Position numbers and translations under genes: made by a program
Shown here: one piece after another, positions 54,451 through 63,904 of the stretch
Layout of the letters: the number at the start of each line of letters is the position of its first letter
How positions within the stretch are numbered: the stretch's first letter is position 1
Origin: Schlesneria sphaerica
GTDB lineage: Bacteria > Planctomycetota > Planctomycetia > Planctomycetales > Planctomycetaceae
Assembly: GCF_044336245.1 (NCBI RefSeq)
Contig: NZ_CP172346.1
Coordinates: 6,634,001 to 6,698,000 of the forward strand
DNA length: 64,000 nucleotides
Direction of reading: 5' to 3'
Notes under the pieces: generated by a model
What the model was told of the DNA's origin: nothing
What the model saw: only the letters and a program-made list of their open reading frames with translations
Databases searched by the model: none

Positions 54451-55278
54451 GTGACCGGAAAAACTGAGGACATTGAAGTGCGGCTGCTTCTGGAAGCGGT
54501 CTTCAGGAAGTACCACTACGATTTCCGGGGCTACTCGATGGCCTCTGTGAAACGGAGAATGAAACAGGCGAAAGAGCATTTTGAGTGCAAGACGATCTCT
54601 CAACTGCAGGATCGCGTTCTGCATGACGAGTCTGTTTTACCGGCACTTTTGTCCTATCTCACCGTGCAGGTGAGCGAGCTGTTCCGAGATCCATCCTACT
54701 ACAAAGCGTTGAGAGAACTCGTGGTGCCCCACCTGAAGACGTATCCCTCGCTGAAGGTGTGGGTTGCCGGATGCAGTACAGGGGAAGAGCTGTATTCATT
54801 AGCAATTTTGTTCCGCGAGGAAGACTTGGAAGACAGAACGATCTTCTACGCGACCGATATAAACCCGAACGCCTTGAAACAGGCGGAAGCGGGGGTGTAT
54901 TCGCTCGATCGGATCGCCAAGTTTACCGAAAATCATCAGCGGTCCGGTGGGAAATCCTCGTTATCCGACTATTACACAGCGAATTATCGCGGCGCCATTT
55001 TTGATAAGACTTTACGGATGCGAACGGTCTTCGCGGATCATAGCCTGGTGTCTGACTCTGCATTTGCAGAAGTTCATTTTGTCTCGTGCCGTAATGTATT
55101 GATTTATTTCGATTTGGAGAATCAGAACCGAACGATCGGGCTGTTTGTCGATTCGCTTGTCCGCAAAGGATTTCTTGGATTAGGTTCGAAAGAGAGTTTG
55201 CGCTTCACGCGTTATGCAGACTCATTTACCGAATTCTCTCGCGAAGATCGTATTTTTCAGAAACGAGGGACGCCGTGA
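54451..55278 (+). CDS. CheR-family protein-glutamate methyltransferase
   Basis: The 275-residue enzyme has an N-terminal helical domain ('YHYDFRGYSMASVKRRMKQ'), the SAM-binding motif 'VWVAGCSTGEELYSLAI', 'FYATDINPNALKQA' and 'VSCRNVLIYFD', all typical of CheR. It transfers methyl groups to glutamates, in chemotaxis systems on receptors. No methyl-accepting protein gene is here; instead it sits between a hybrid kinase and CheB. The GTG at 54451 has GAGGG six bases upstream; a GTG at 54424 would overlap the kinase. It shares a GTGA overlap with the next gene. Confidence 0.9.
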   Translation: MTGKTEDIEVRLLLEAVFRKYHYDFRGYSMASVKRRMKQAKEHFECKTISQLQDRVLHDESVLPALLSYLTVQVSELFRDPSYYKALRELVVPHLKTYPSLKVWVAGCSTGEELYSLAILFREEDLEDRTIFYATDINPNALKQAEAGVYSLDRIAKFTENHQRSGGKSSLSDYYTANYRGAIFDKTLRMRTVFADHSLVSDSAFAEVHFVSCRNVLIYFDLENQNRTIGLFVDSLVRKGFLGLGSKESLRFTRYADSFTEFSREDRIFQKRGTP

Positions 55279-55883
55279 ATGGGCTGACCCCTGCCATGAA
55301 GGTGGAATCTCGCCAACAGGTCGCTGCCGTTGTGATCGGTGCGTCTGCGGGGGCTTTAGAGGCCCTTTCGACGCTGTTGCCCCCCCTCCCGTCGACGTTT
55401 TCAGTGCCGATTCTCTGTGTCGTGCACCTGCATCCCGATATGAAAAGCTCGATCGCCGAATGCCTGAGCCACAAGTGTCTGATCAGGGTCTGCGAGGCCG
55501 AGGACAAAGAGCCACTCGTGGGTGGTACTGTTTATCTCGCACCCCCCGATTACCATCTGCTGGTGGAAGACAACAGTCGCCTCTCGCTATCAAACGAGGC
55601 ACCAGAGTATTTCTCACGTCCCTCGATCGATGTGCTGTTCGAATCGGCCGCTGATGTTTACGGACGGAACCTGATTGGGGTCATCTTAACAGGAGCCAAC
55701 CGCGATGGGGCGCGAGGATTGAAAGCCATTGAAGATGCCGGAGGTACTGTTCTGGTCCAATCACCCGATACGGCATACGCTCGAGAAATGCCACAGTCAG
55801 CACTCGATGCGTGCACTCACGCTCGGGCCCTTACCCTCCAACAGATTGCAACTTACCTGATGGAGGCCGTGTTGCAGCGATGA
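55275..55883 (+). CDS. CheB-family methylesterase domain protein (no receiver)
   Basis: The 202-residue protein is a lone CheB catalytic domain. The catalytic triad is Ser24 in GASAGA, His51 in VVHLHP and Asp144 in TGANRDGARG. Classical CheB has an N-terminal receiver that controls activity; here there is none, but the neighbouring kinases carry five receivers. It would reverse CheR methylation. Start GTG overlaps the CheR stop codon, and its own stop overlaps the next start (ATGA), so CheR, CheB and the following kinase are translationally coupled. Confidence 0.9.
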   Translation: MNGLTPAMKVESRQQVAAVVIGASAGALEALSTLLPPLPSTFSVPILCVVHLHPDMKSSIAECLSHKCLIRVCEAEDKEPLVGGTVYLAPPDYHLLVEDNSRLSLSNEAPEYFSRPSIDVLFESAADVYGRNLIGVILTGANRDGARGLKAIEDAGGTVLVQSPDTAYAREMPQSALDACTHARALTLQQIATYLMEAVLQR

Positions 55884-57562
55884 CTAGCGCAGTTGAACCT
55901 GTTTATTTTCTACTTGTGGACGATCTGGAAGAGAATCTCTTCGCGCTCGAAGCACTGTTACGGCGTGAGGGACTGGTTCTGCTGAAAGCCCGATCGGGTG
56001 TCGAAGCGCTTGAGTATTTGCTTCAGAAGGAGGTCGCGCTAGCTATCGTCGATGTTCAGATGCCGGGAATGGATGGATTTGAACTGGCGGAGCTCATGCG
56101 AGGAAGCGAACGGACTCGGCGTGTTCCGATCATTTTCCTGACGGCGGGGGCTTCGGACTGGAATCGGCGTTTTCGCGGGTACGAGGCGGGAGCGGTCGAT
56201 TTCCTTCAAAAGCCGATCGAAGCCGATGTGATCAAAAGCAAGGCCGAGGTGTTTTTTGAGCTCTTCAAACAGCGTCAGGAAGTCGCTCATCAACGGGATG
56301 AACTCAAAACCGCGTCGGAAGAGATCAAGCGGCTGTTAAAAGAAAGCCTGATGTACGCGCAGGCGCTGCGTGACGCCGACCAAAGGAAAGACGACTTTCT
56401 GGCTATGCTGGCGCACGAATTGCGCAACCCGCTTGCACCGGTCAGGAATGCGGTCGAAATCCTGAGACTTCCGGGCGTGACAGAAGTCGAGATCGCTCAG
56501 ACGCGAGAGATCATCTTCCGCCAGGTAACGCACATGGTCCGTCTGGTGGATGATCTGCTGGATGTGGCAAGAATTGCGCGGGGGAAAATTGCCCTGCGGA
56601 TCGAGCGGTGCGACGTGGGCGCAATCGTGCGACAAACCACAGAAGACTACCGACAGACACTGGCGGACGCGGGGGTCACCCTGAAGCTGAATGTGGCAGC
56701 AGCCCCGATGTGGGCTTCCGGCGATCCAATTCGAATTGCGCAGATCTTCGGTAATCTGCTGCACAACGCGGCCAAATTTACGCCGCGTGGCGGGTTAGTC
56801 GAAATCTCTGCCTGGCCTGATGTGCAGACATCGCAGGCCGTCATTTTCGTTCGAGACACCGGGGTGGGACTGGACGAGGCCGTACTTCAGAATCTTTTCG
56901 AGCCCTTTTCCCAGGCAGACCAGAAGCTGGATCGTGACAAAGGTGGCCTCGGACTGGGCCTTGCACTGGTTAAAGGCCTGGTGGAGCTTCATTCCGGGTC
57001 GGTTGTGGCGGAGAGCGACGGAGTTGGTAAAGGCTCCAAATTCACGCTCCGGATTCCACTCGAACCAGATTCGATCGGAAAGCTTGAAAAGCTGGCGAGT
57101 GACAGCTCGCAGGACGAAGAATGCCGGTTACGAATTCTGCTGGTAGAAGACAATCGCGATGCCGCCATCACACTCAAAATGCTGCTGACCCTGATGGGCC
57201 ACGATGTGTGCGTTGCACATGACGGCCCTGAGGGATTGGCGCTGGCATTGTCGGTATTGCCCGAGGTCGTCATCTCGGATCTGGGACTTCCAGGCGCAAT
57301 CGATGGATATTCACTCGCGAATGCATTGCGAGCCGAGCCGAATTTGTCGGATGTCTATCTGATTGCCCTTAGTGGCTACGGACAGGACGACGACCGGCGA
57401 AAAACAGAAGGTGCGGGATTCCACCGGCATTTCGTAAAACCTGTGGAGCCGGAAAGTTTGAAAGACGCCTTAAACGACTTTGTTCTTCAGCGTCGGCGCG
57501 CCAAAGTGCAGAGACCGATGGCGTCGGTCCCAGAGACGAACGGTGACCAGCCTCACCTGTAG
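55880..57562 (+). CDS. Hybrid histidine kinase, REC-HisKA-HATPase-REC
   Basis: The 560-residue cytoplasmic protein starts with a receiver (phosphoacceptor Asp58 in 'AIVDVQMPGMDG'), a short coiled coil (130-165), HisKA box with His179 in 'FLAMLAHELRNPL', an ATPase domain (about 285-410) and a second receiver with Asp467. No membrane helix or sensor domain is seen, so its input is probably phosphate passed from the upstream hybrid kinase or from a partner. The ATG overlaps the cheB stop. No DNA-binding output domain occurs in this operon. Confidence 0.93.
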   Translation: MTSAVEPVYFLLVDDLEENLFALEALLRREGLVLLKARSGVEALEYLLQKEVALAIVDVQMPGMDGFELAELMRGSERTRRVPIIFLTAGASDWNRRFRGYEAGAVDFLQKPIEADVIKSKAEVFFELFKQRQEVAHQRDELKTASEEIKRLLKESLMYAQALRDADQRKDDFLAMLAHELRNPLAPVRNAVEILRLPGVTEVEIAQTREIIFRQVTHMVRLVDDLLDVARIARGKIALRIERCDVGAIVRQTTEDYRQTLADAGVTLKLNVAAAPMWASGDPIRIAQIFGNLLHNAAKFTPRGGLVEISAWPDVQTSQAVIFVRDTGVGLDEAVLQNLFEPFSQADQKLDRDKGGLGLGLALVKGLVELHSGSVVAESDGVGKGSKFTLRIPLEPDSIGKLEKLASDSSQDEECRLRILLVEDNRDAAITLKMLLTLMGHDVCVAHDGPEGLALALSVLPEVVISDLGLPGAIDGYSLANALRAEPNLSDVYLIALSGYGQDDDRRKTEGAGFHRHFVKPVEPESLKDALNDFVLQRRRAKVQRPMASVPETNGDQPHL

Positions 57563-57850
57563 GGCATCGTCAAGGAATCACAATTGGCTGCCACTGAAGG
57601 ACTGTGCTCAGTGGCGCAGAGCTTTGTCCCGCGCCAATAACGAGAAAAACGTCACTTCGCGGACGACCCGGAAGCAGTGCCATCAGGCCCGAAAATCCAG
57701 TTATGGACATCCATCATTCGGAGGGAATGCCGATGGGACCCCTGCGTTGATACCCACCATCGGCCGGCACGGACGACCTGTTCCAACAGGAAAGGGTTCC
57801 GCGGACACTTGCCGGACAGGAAAGAGTTTCAAAGTAACTAACCCGCAGGA

Positions 57851-58141
57851 TTAGCCTTCCATCCGTTGACGCAGTTCGTCCCGCTCGCGGCGAGTAATCT
57901 CGAGATCAAACATCAAATATTTGATATCGACTCGCAGTTGTGAGAGGGCTTCCTGTACGCGTTCCAGAGTCTGATTGCGGCGGAGAGCCGTGTTCAGAAC
58001 GCGTTGGAAGGCGACTTCCAGTTCCGGAGGCCGGGTCGGCGAGAGCGTGTCAATCAATTGTCCAAGTTCTGACAACTCCTCAGGCACGACATCGTCGTCC
58101 TGTGGAGTTGGGATGTTGAACCGTCGATTACTTGGGCTCAC
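57851..58141 (-). CDS. Small coiled-coil protein of unknown function
   Basis: The 96-residue protein is rich in Arg, Glu and Leu from residue 45 on ('LSQLRVDIKYLMFDLEITRR', 'RDELRQRMEG') and probably forms a coiled coil. I use the GTG at 58141 because AAGGA stands close upstream. The frame extends to 58291 with a less protein-like part. No known domain is recognised, and it lies between a signalling operon and a secreted protein gene. Confidence 0.55.
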   Translation of the reverse strand: MSPSNRRFNIPTPQDDDVVPEELSELGQLIDTLSPTRPPELEVAFQRVLNTALRRNQTLERVQEALSQLRVDIKYLMFDLEITRRERDELRQRMEG

Positions 58142-58527
58142 GAATGATTCCTTCTCGCCGTAATTTGTACAGTACTCTGGCTCATGCCTTCGTGATCCGA
58201 TTGTGTTCTGCAGACCGGAGCGTTCACAATCAAAAAACTGGTCGGCGTCACAGTTTTGCGGCATCTGTGGCCGATTGTTCCGTCCCGTCACAATTCACCT
58301 AGGCGATTCTTGGGAAGTCCATTAGGATTATCGACTTAACTCGTTCGAAAAGGATTGCCGACAAGCGAGTGTATCATTGAATTTGCCCAGATGGTGCGGT
58401 CGCACCGCACCGGAGTGGGGATCTGATCGGTTATACGAGTTATGCCGTCAGATTCGCTCTCGAATTGCATTGCAGAAACGAAGCGACTTTGAAGCCGACC
58501 AGTTTGTACTCAGGGACGAGTCCATTC
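58142..58527. other. Divergent intergenic region before the 965-residue protein gene
   Basis: This 386-base stretch should hold the promoters of both flanking genes. No further feature is recognised, unless the small minus-strand protein starts further upstream at 58291. Confidence 0.45.
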
Positions 58528-61425
58528 ATGCCAAAATTGACATTCATCGTCGTGCTGTTGGCGTTGTGGTTTCTTCCACGAACAACTCTTAATGCAGGGG
58601 ATTTTACGGCCGAATTTGAAGGGCCGGAAAATTCGTGGCAGGTGCGGCTGCGCGCACAGGATGCAAGTCTTGCGATCCACCAGCGCCGACGCGGGGCGGG
58701 TCGCGAGGGGGGCGCAGAAGTCATTCGCGTTAATTCCCTCAAAGAGAATACGCCCGTTCGGATTGAACATCCATTACCTCCCGCCACTGTACTGGATGAG
58801 CTTGAGGTGGCGGTGTGGGTGAAATCGGATCGGGAAGGATTTTCACTCGCATTGAAAGTCATCCTGCCCGAGTTTATCGATCCTGAGACCAACGCGCCGT
58901 GCACGCTCATTATTGTCGGGGACCAGTACCGGACTCCGGGGCAGTGGCAACAATTGAAATGCCAGACGAAGGAACGGGCTGTCCGAGAACAACTGCAACT
59001 GAAGCGGGCGCTCAAACAGATCACCCGTGACCCGCGAGAGATGTACGTCGACCAGGTGATTCTGGGGGGGCAGCTTCCACCCGGTCCCACTGACGTTGCT
59101 CTGGATGATTTGTCGGTAAGGCCGTTTGTCGCTTACGAAAAAACACTCAAGGCAACGGACCCGGAATCGATTCAGCAGGCCGGGAAGTCAACCGACAATC
59201 CGCGGCCGGCGGTCGCCGCGGCGCGAATTCCTGTTCAGTTTCGACTGCACCGACTTTCAGTCGAGGATCGCCCGTTCTTTCCCCGGATGATCACCTACCA
59301 GAACGAGCGCCCCGAAGTCCTCGCCGATGCCGGCGCCAATGTTGTCTGGGTACCTGACTTTGAAGATTCTGTCGTCACCGGACAACTTCGTCGGCAAGGG
59401 CTGTGGGTCACTGCGGCACCTCCCTATGCAAAGGGGGCCGACGGTGAGGCACTGGATTCTGAAGATGCCAGCCTGCTTCCATTCGGCACGAACACGTCTT
59501 CGGTTCTTTTCTGGATGCTGGGAGCACGCATGAAACTGGATGGTCCTCCCAAGCTGACGAGCTGGACCAACCAAATCCGCGACGCCGATCGGGGCGTTCG
59601 GCGACCCATTGCGGCGGATGTGATCGAGAACGAGCGGCTCGTATCCCGGCACGTTGACATGTTGGGAGTCAGTCGACATGTCATTCACAGCATCTGCTCG
59701 CTGGCCGACTATCGTGACTGGATGATTCAACGACGCGAGCAGGCGTGGCCTGATTCATTCTGCTTTACCTGGATTCAAACGGAACCGGCACCTCAGGTCA
59801 GCGATCTGGCTCGAGGCGTGCGGACGCGACCGATGCTGGAGCCTGAACAGATCCGGCTACAGGTCTACGCCGCTTTGGGGGCGGGTTGCCGTGGACTGGG
59901 TTTCTGGACGACGACTCCGTTAGACGAGGACTCGCCGGCTGCACGCGAGCGACTGCTGGCTCTGTCGCAACTGAATCTCGAACTCCAACTCTTCGAGCCC
60001 TGGATTGCATCGGGTGGTAAGCCCGAACTGGTCACATTCGCCATCGATACCCCACGCCAGCAGTACAGTATCGGCGTCCGGGGAATTCGGCCTGTTACTC
60101 CCCCTGCCAGTCCGGCAAGTCGGGCGAGGAATGCGAAGATCCTGGCTGCGAACCAATCACGTGAACTTAAGGCGGCAATGATCGGATCGGACCGGGGGGC
60201 TCTGCTGTTGCCAATGTGGCTCGAAGAAAACAGCCAGTTTGTGCCTGGGCCACTCGCCGCACGGAATATGTCGATCATCGTTCCCGGTGGGGGGGAGACA
60301 GCAGCGGCGTGGGAGATCACGACGACCGGTCGCCTCAGAAATCTCAATCGCGAACCGGCCGCAGGAGGTGTGAAGATCAGTCTTCCACGGTTGGATCAGA
60401 CAGCCGCGATCCTGCTGACGTCGGACCAGCAACTCGTCGCGGAACTGAACGAACAGATCGCCAGCATTCAAGATCGAAGCGCCTACCTCTGTGTCGAACT
60501 GGCGAAGTTGAAAATGGCCCGCGTTCTCGAAATCGACCAGACCCTTCAGGGAATGGGGGTTGGTCGACCGGAAGCGCCGCAACTGATTTCTGATGCGAGG
60601 CAGCAACTGGACAAAGCCGAGTCTGCAATGCAGGCGGGTAACTACTTTGAAGCACAGCAGCACGCATCGGAAGCACTCCAGTTTGCTCGTCTCTTGCAGA
60701 GAAACCACTGGGAGTACGCCATTCAGTCGATGCCGAATGTCACTTCGAGCCCGTGGGCCGTATCGTTTCAGTCACTGCCCGAGCACTGGAGTCTGATGAG
60801 ACGGATCGGTCAGCTCGGCTCGCTGGACTCGGAAGAGAATCTGCTTCCGTCCGGTGAGTTCGAAGACATCAAAACTCTGATCGGAGAGCATTGGAAGCAT
60901 GAGCAATCGATGCTTGAGACCGTCCAGTCCATCGCCGAACTGCATCACGTCGCCAGACAGGGTGATTTCAGTTTGAGACTCGCGGCGAGCCCGCTACCGG
61001 GCGGACCAGTTCCCAGTGTCATTTCGAGTGCTCCGGTAACCGTCGTTTCCCCCAGTGTTACGGTTCACAAAGGTCAGTTCGTGAAGATCACAGGCTGGGT
61101 CAAAATTCCCGCGACGATCGTGGGGAGCATTGAAGGGGCTCTCATCTACGACAGCCTGCTGGGAAAATCCGGCGCGGTGAGGCTCAAGGCCGCACAAGAC
61201 TGGCGGCAATTTGAATTGATACGCCCGGTCCCCGAATCTCAGGACATGTCAGTGACCATCGCACTGCAGGGATTGGGGGAAATTCTGCTGGACGATCTGC
61301 GGATTGTGGCGGTCGAGTTGGAAGCGGACTACGATGTCCCTTCACCCGCTGTTCCGTCGCTTGAACCTGTCAAGTTTTCACCGCTGGACCTGCGACGGTT
61401 GAATCCCCTGCAACGCCGCAAATAG
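58528..61425 (+). CDS. Large secreted protein of unknown function, possibly glycoside-hydrolase-like
   Basis: The 965-residue protein has a signal peptide (residues 1-23). Residues about 25-190 look like a beta-sandwich, with 'PPATVLDELEVAVWVKSDREG'-type strands. A central part (about 230-520) has the rhythm of a TIM barrel, including 'RPEVLADAGANVVWVPDFED' and 'AALGAGCRGLGFWTTTPLDED'. The C-terminal part (about 610-700) has helical segments. A last part (about 800-940) resembles a carbohydrate-binding sandwich ('VTVHKGQFVKITGWVKIPA', 'LDDLRIVAVE'). I do not recognise the family. It precedes a polytopic protein gene by 37 bases. Confidence 0.7.
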   Translation: MPKLTFIVVLLALWFLPRTTLNAGDFTAEFEGPENSWQVRLRAQDASLAIHQRRRGAGREGGAEVIRVNSLKENTPVRIEHPLPPATVLDELEVAVWVKSDREGFSLALKVILPEFIDPETNAPCTLIIVGDQYRTPGQWQQLKCQTKERAVREQLQLKRALKQITRDPREMYVDQVILGGQLPPGPTDVALDDLSVRPFVAYEKTLKATDPESIQQAGKSTDNPRPAVAAARIPVQFRLHRLSVEDRPFFPRMITYQNERPEVLADAGANVVWVPDFEDSVVTGQLRRQGLWVTAAPPYAKGADGEALDSEDASLLPFGTNTSSVLFWMLGARMKLDGPPKLTSWTNQIRDADRGVRRPIAADVIENERLVSRHVDMLGVSRHVIHSICSLADYRDWMIQRREQAWPDSFCFTWIQTEPAPQVSDLARGVRTRPMLEPEQIRLQVYAALGAGCRGLGFWTTTPLDEDSPAARERLLALSQLNLELQLFEPWIASGGKPELVTFAIDTPRQQYSIGVRGIRPVTPPASPASRARNAKILAANQSRELKAAMIGSDRGALLLPMWLEENSQFVPGPLAARNMSIIVPGGGETAAAWEITTTGRLRNLNREPAAGGVKISLPRLDQTAAILLTSDQQLVAELNEQIASIQDRSAYLCVELAKLKMARVLEIDQTLQGMGVGRPEAPQLISDARQQLDKAESAMQAGNYFEAQQHASEALQFARLLQRNHWEYAIQSMPNVTSSPWAVSFQSLPEHWSLMRRIGQLGSLDSEENLLPSGEFEDIKTLIGEHWKHEQSMLETVQSIAELHHVARQGDFSLRLAASPLPGGPVPSVISSAPVTVVSPSVTVHKGQFVKITGWVKIPATIVGSIEGALIYDSLLGKSGAVRLKAAQDWRQFELIRPVPESQDMSVTIALQGLGEILLDDLRIVAVELEADYDVPSPAVPSLEPVKFSPLDLRRLNPLQRRK

Positions 61426-61462
61426 CTCGTGCAGATTCCCGTCCCGGGCAGGAGAAGTTCTG

Positions 61463-62995
61463 ATGGATGATTCAGAATCGATCTGTCCGGATCATCTCTA
61501 CGGGCGAATGGATTCGATCTCTGAACGATTGCGAACCGAGGTGTTCCTGTATTGGTGTCTTCAGCGTGAAGCCGTGCGGGGCTGGAACTTTTTCGTATTG
61601 CTCACTCCGGTCTTCCTTGCCGGAGTCGTGCTCAAGCTGATGGCGGCAACCTGGTATCCTGGATTAGGAATCCATCTACAGCGGGCCCTGTGGGGAGTTT
61701 CCGCATTCAGTCTTGTACTGGGGAGCATCCGTCATGTTTCCGGAGCGGTCTGCTGGGAAGTTTCTGACGAACTGAATGACTTAGTGAAGCTGACGGGGAT
61801 CGATCCGGTCACGTTGATTTTCTGCAAATCCTTCTGTCGCTGGTTGACGATTCTGCTGTCGCTGCTGCTGCTGGTCCCGTTATGGGGCTTCGTACTGACG
61901 ATGGGGCCATTGGATACTGGGATCGCATTTGCGGCAGTGAGCTGGCTGTTTCTGCTGACGGTGTTGATGTCGGGATTTGCGCTGATCTCCAGCGTTTCCT
62001 CAAAGCCAAAAGGCAATCCGGACAGAGCGGCCGCAGTCGCAACGCTGGCATGGGGGATTCTGTACAATTTTCTGTTCGGATTTGCCGGGGCCGTGATGGG
62101 CTTTCTCGATTGGCACCAGGGCATGGTCGCGATGATCAATCTGACACCGATCGTTGCCGTGACTCGAACTCTCATTTTTCCCGGCACGTTCTCGTGCTTA
62201 GACATCTCTTACTGGCTGCATCTGATGACAGGTTCGATCTGCATCTGGCGGGCAGTGCTGACCATGCAGAAAAGGTTTCGGGTCACCACTGAGGGGAATC
62301 CGACTGCGGAGCACAAGTCGCGAGTCGATCTCATAAACTCAACCCCTCACTTTTTGCGACCTCGTTGCACTGATCGTCCATTGCGATGGAAGGACCAGTA
62401 CATCCTGGGAGGGGGACAGTTTTCCCGATCCTGCTGGCGAGTGGTGGCTTTTTTGATCTTGATTGGTGTCGTGTTGGGGATTGCGAAGGGAGAGGCTCTG
62501 GTTCTGGGAATCGCCGCGATCTGCCTGGTCATACTGGCGATCACCGTCCGTTTCGATGCCCTGGTCACGGCAGAGTTTCGACATCAGACGTGGAACAGCC
62601 TCATGCTGCTTCCCTCGGACCCCATGCAAGTGATCGTCGAGAAATTCCGCACAGCAGTCTGGGAGTTCGACGGCCTGTTCATTCCCCTCGTCTGCGCTGT
62701 GGGGGCCGGGGCCGTCGACAGGCCATGGGTGATGGTCATGGTGTTGGCCATCGCACTCCCATCGGGTGCGCTCTTGATGCAATCTTCGGTGATCGGTCAG
62801 CTCTATTCCCAGTGCTGGTGGACCGGACCCGGTTTGATGATTCTTTTCATCGGTTTGATTTTTATGATCGTGAGTTTCTGGATGGCCCTTCCCACTGAAG
62901 TTGCTTTCACTTCAAATCTGGCCATTCTGATCGCCACGATTGTCGCATTTCATTTGCACGTTCGCTGGAGACTGAATACCTGGACTGATGAATAG
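61463..62995 (+). CDS. Polytopic ABC-2-like membrane protein
   Basis: The 510-residue protein has about twelve hydrophobic segments in two similar halves. Residues around 95-115 ('WEVSDELNDLVKLTGIDPVTLI') and 375-395 ('FRHQTWNSLMLLPSDPMQVI') look like the cytoplasmic coupling segments of ABC-2 permeases, so this may be a fused pair. No ATPase gene is adjacent. It follows the large secreted protein by 37 bases, so the two are probably in one operon. The substrate is not predicted. Confidence 0.75.
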   Translation: MDDSESICPDHLYGRMDSISERLRTEVFLYWCLQREAVRGWNFFVLLTPVFLAGVVLKLMAATWYPGLGIHLQRALWGVSAFSLVLGSIRHVSGAVCWEVSDELNDLVKLTGIDPVTLIFCKSFCRWLTILLSLLLLVPLWGFVLTMGPLDTGIAFAAVSWLFLLTVLMSGFALISSVSSKPKGNPDRAAAVATLAWGILYNFLFGFAGAVMGFLDWHQGMVAMINLTPIVAVTRTLIFPGTFSCLDISYWLHLMTGSICIWRAVLTMQKRFRVTTEGNPTAEHKSRVDLINSTPHFLRPRCTDRPLRWKDQYILGGGQFSRSCWRVVAFLILIGVVLGIAKGEALVLGIAAICLVILAITVRFDALVTAEFRHQTWNSLMLLPSDPMQVIVEKFRTAVWEFDGLFIPLVCAVGAGAVDRPWVMVMVLAIALPSGALLMQSSVIGQLYSQCWWTGPGLMILFIGLIFMIVSFWMALPTEVAFTSNLAILIATIVAFHLHVRWRLNTWTDE

Positions 62996-63004
62996 ATCGT
63001 CCTC

Positions 63005-63904
63005 TCAGACGTCGCGCGAAAGGCTGGCGACACGGTTGCTGACTTCCGCATACAGGTCCTGCGGCAACGGACCGGTGGAAGCCGCGGCGATGTTCTCAGA
63101 CAAGTGTTGCGGGTTGCACGTCCCGACGATCGTGGTATGGCAGCAGGGATGAGTGAGTGTATACCGCAACACAAGCTCTGCCCGTTTCATCCCTGACGGC
63201 AGAACCTCATCGAGCCGGGCACGCGTCCAGACATCATTGAGTGCGGGACGCTGAATCTCGGCGTCGGGCCCCCCTTGAGCGATCCCGCCCCGGACGATGA
63301 TTCCCGCTCCCGTCTCCGCCGCCTGAGTAATCAGATCATGGTGCTCTGGGGCCAGGCAGGAGTACGGAATCTGGAATGTGTCAAAGACGTTGAGTGCAAT
63401 CATGCCCGGCAACTCGGGCAGACTGCTTGAAACACCCATGAACCGGATCAGCCCCTGCGATTTGAAGTTCAGCAGCAGGTCGATCAGGCCGTTTCGCTGC
63501 AAGCTGTCCGCATCTCCACCGTGGAATTGCAGAATGTCGAGATGATCGGTTTGAAGTTGATGCAGGCTGCTTTCGAGATTTCTGGTGATGACATCCTGAC
63601 TCCAGGTATGCCTGGTCTCCAGATGGTCAGCATGCTGGATGGGTGCACAACCACATTTTGTGGCCAGAAAATATTCGGAGCGTCGCTGACCGATAAACTG
63701 CCCGATTCGCTGTTCCGTGATGCCGTAGTCCGGAGCCGTGTCGATGAAGTTGATCCCCGAATCGAGAACCAGATTCAGAAAACGATCGGCCGCTTCGTCA
63801 CTGACGACTCGCACCCCCCACGTCCGAGGACCGCGAAGTCCCATGCTTCCGTAACCGAGCTGACTGACTTCCAGTCCGGTCCGTCCAAGTCGCTTTTTCA
63901 GCAT
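63005..63904 (-). CDS. Aldo/keto reductase family protein
   Basis: The 299-residue protein has the aldo-keto reductase catalytic tetrad: Asp55, Tyr60 ('DTAPDYG'), Lys83 ('LATKCG') and His128 ('ILQFHGG'). It should be an NADPH-dependent (beta/alpha)8-barrel reductase of the AKR12/YajO-like group. The start is the ATG at 63904 ('MLKKRLGRTGLEVSQLG'); the frame is open to 63976, but the added residues are not conserved. It is convergent with the polytopic gene, with 9 bases between stops. The substrate is unknown. Confidence 0.92.
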   Translation of the reverse strand: MLKKRLGRTGLEVSQLGYGSMGLRGPRTWGVRVVSDEAADRFLNLVLDSGINFIDTAPDYGITEQRIGQFIGQRRSEYFLATKCGCAPIQHADHLETRHTWSQDVITRNLESSLHQLQTDHLDILQFHGGDADSLQRNGLIDLLLNFKSQGLIRFMGVSSSLPELPGMIALNVFDTFQIPYSCLAPEHHDLITQAAETGAGIIVRGGIAQGGPDAEIQRPALNDVWTRARLDEVLPSGMKRAELVLRYTLTHPCCHTTIVGTCNPQHLSENIAAASTGPLPQDLYAEVSNRVASLSRDV

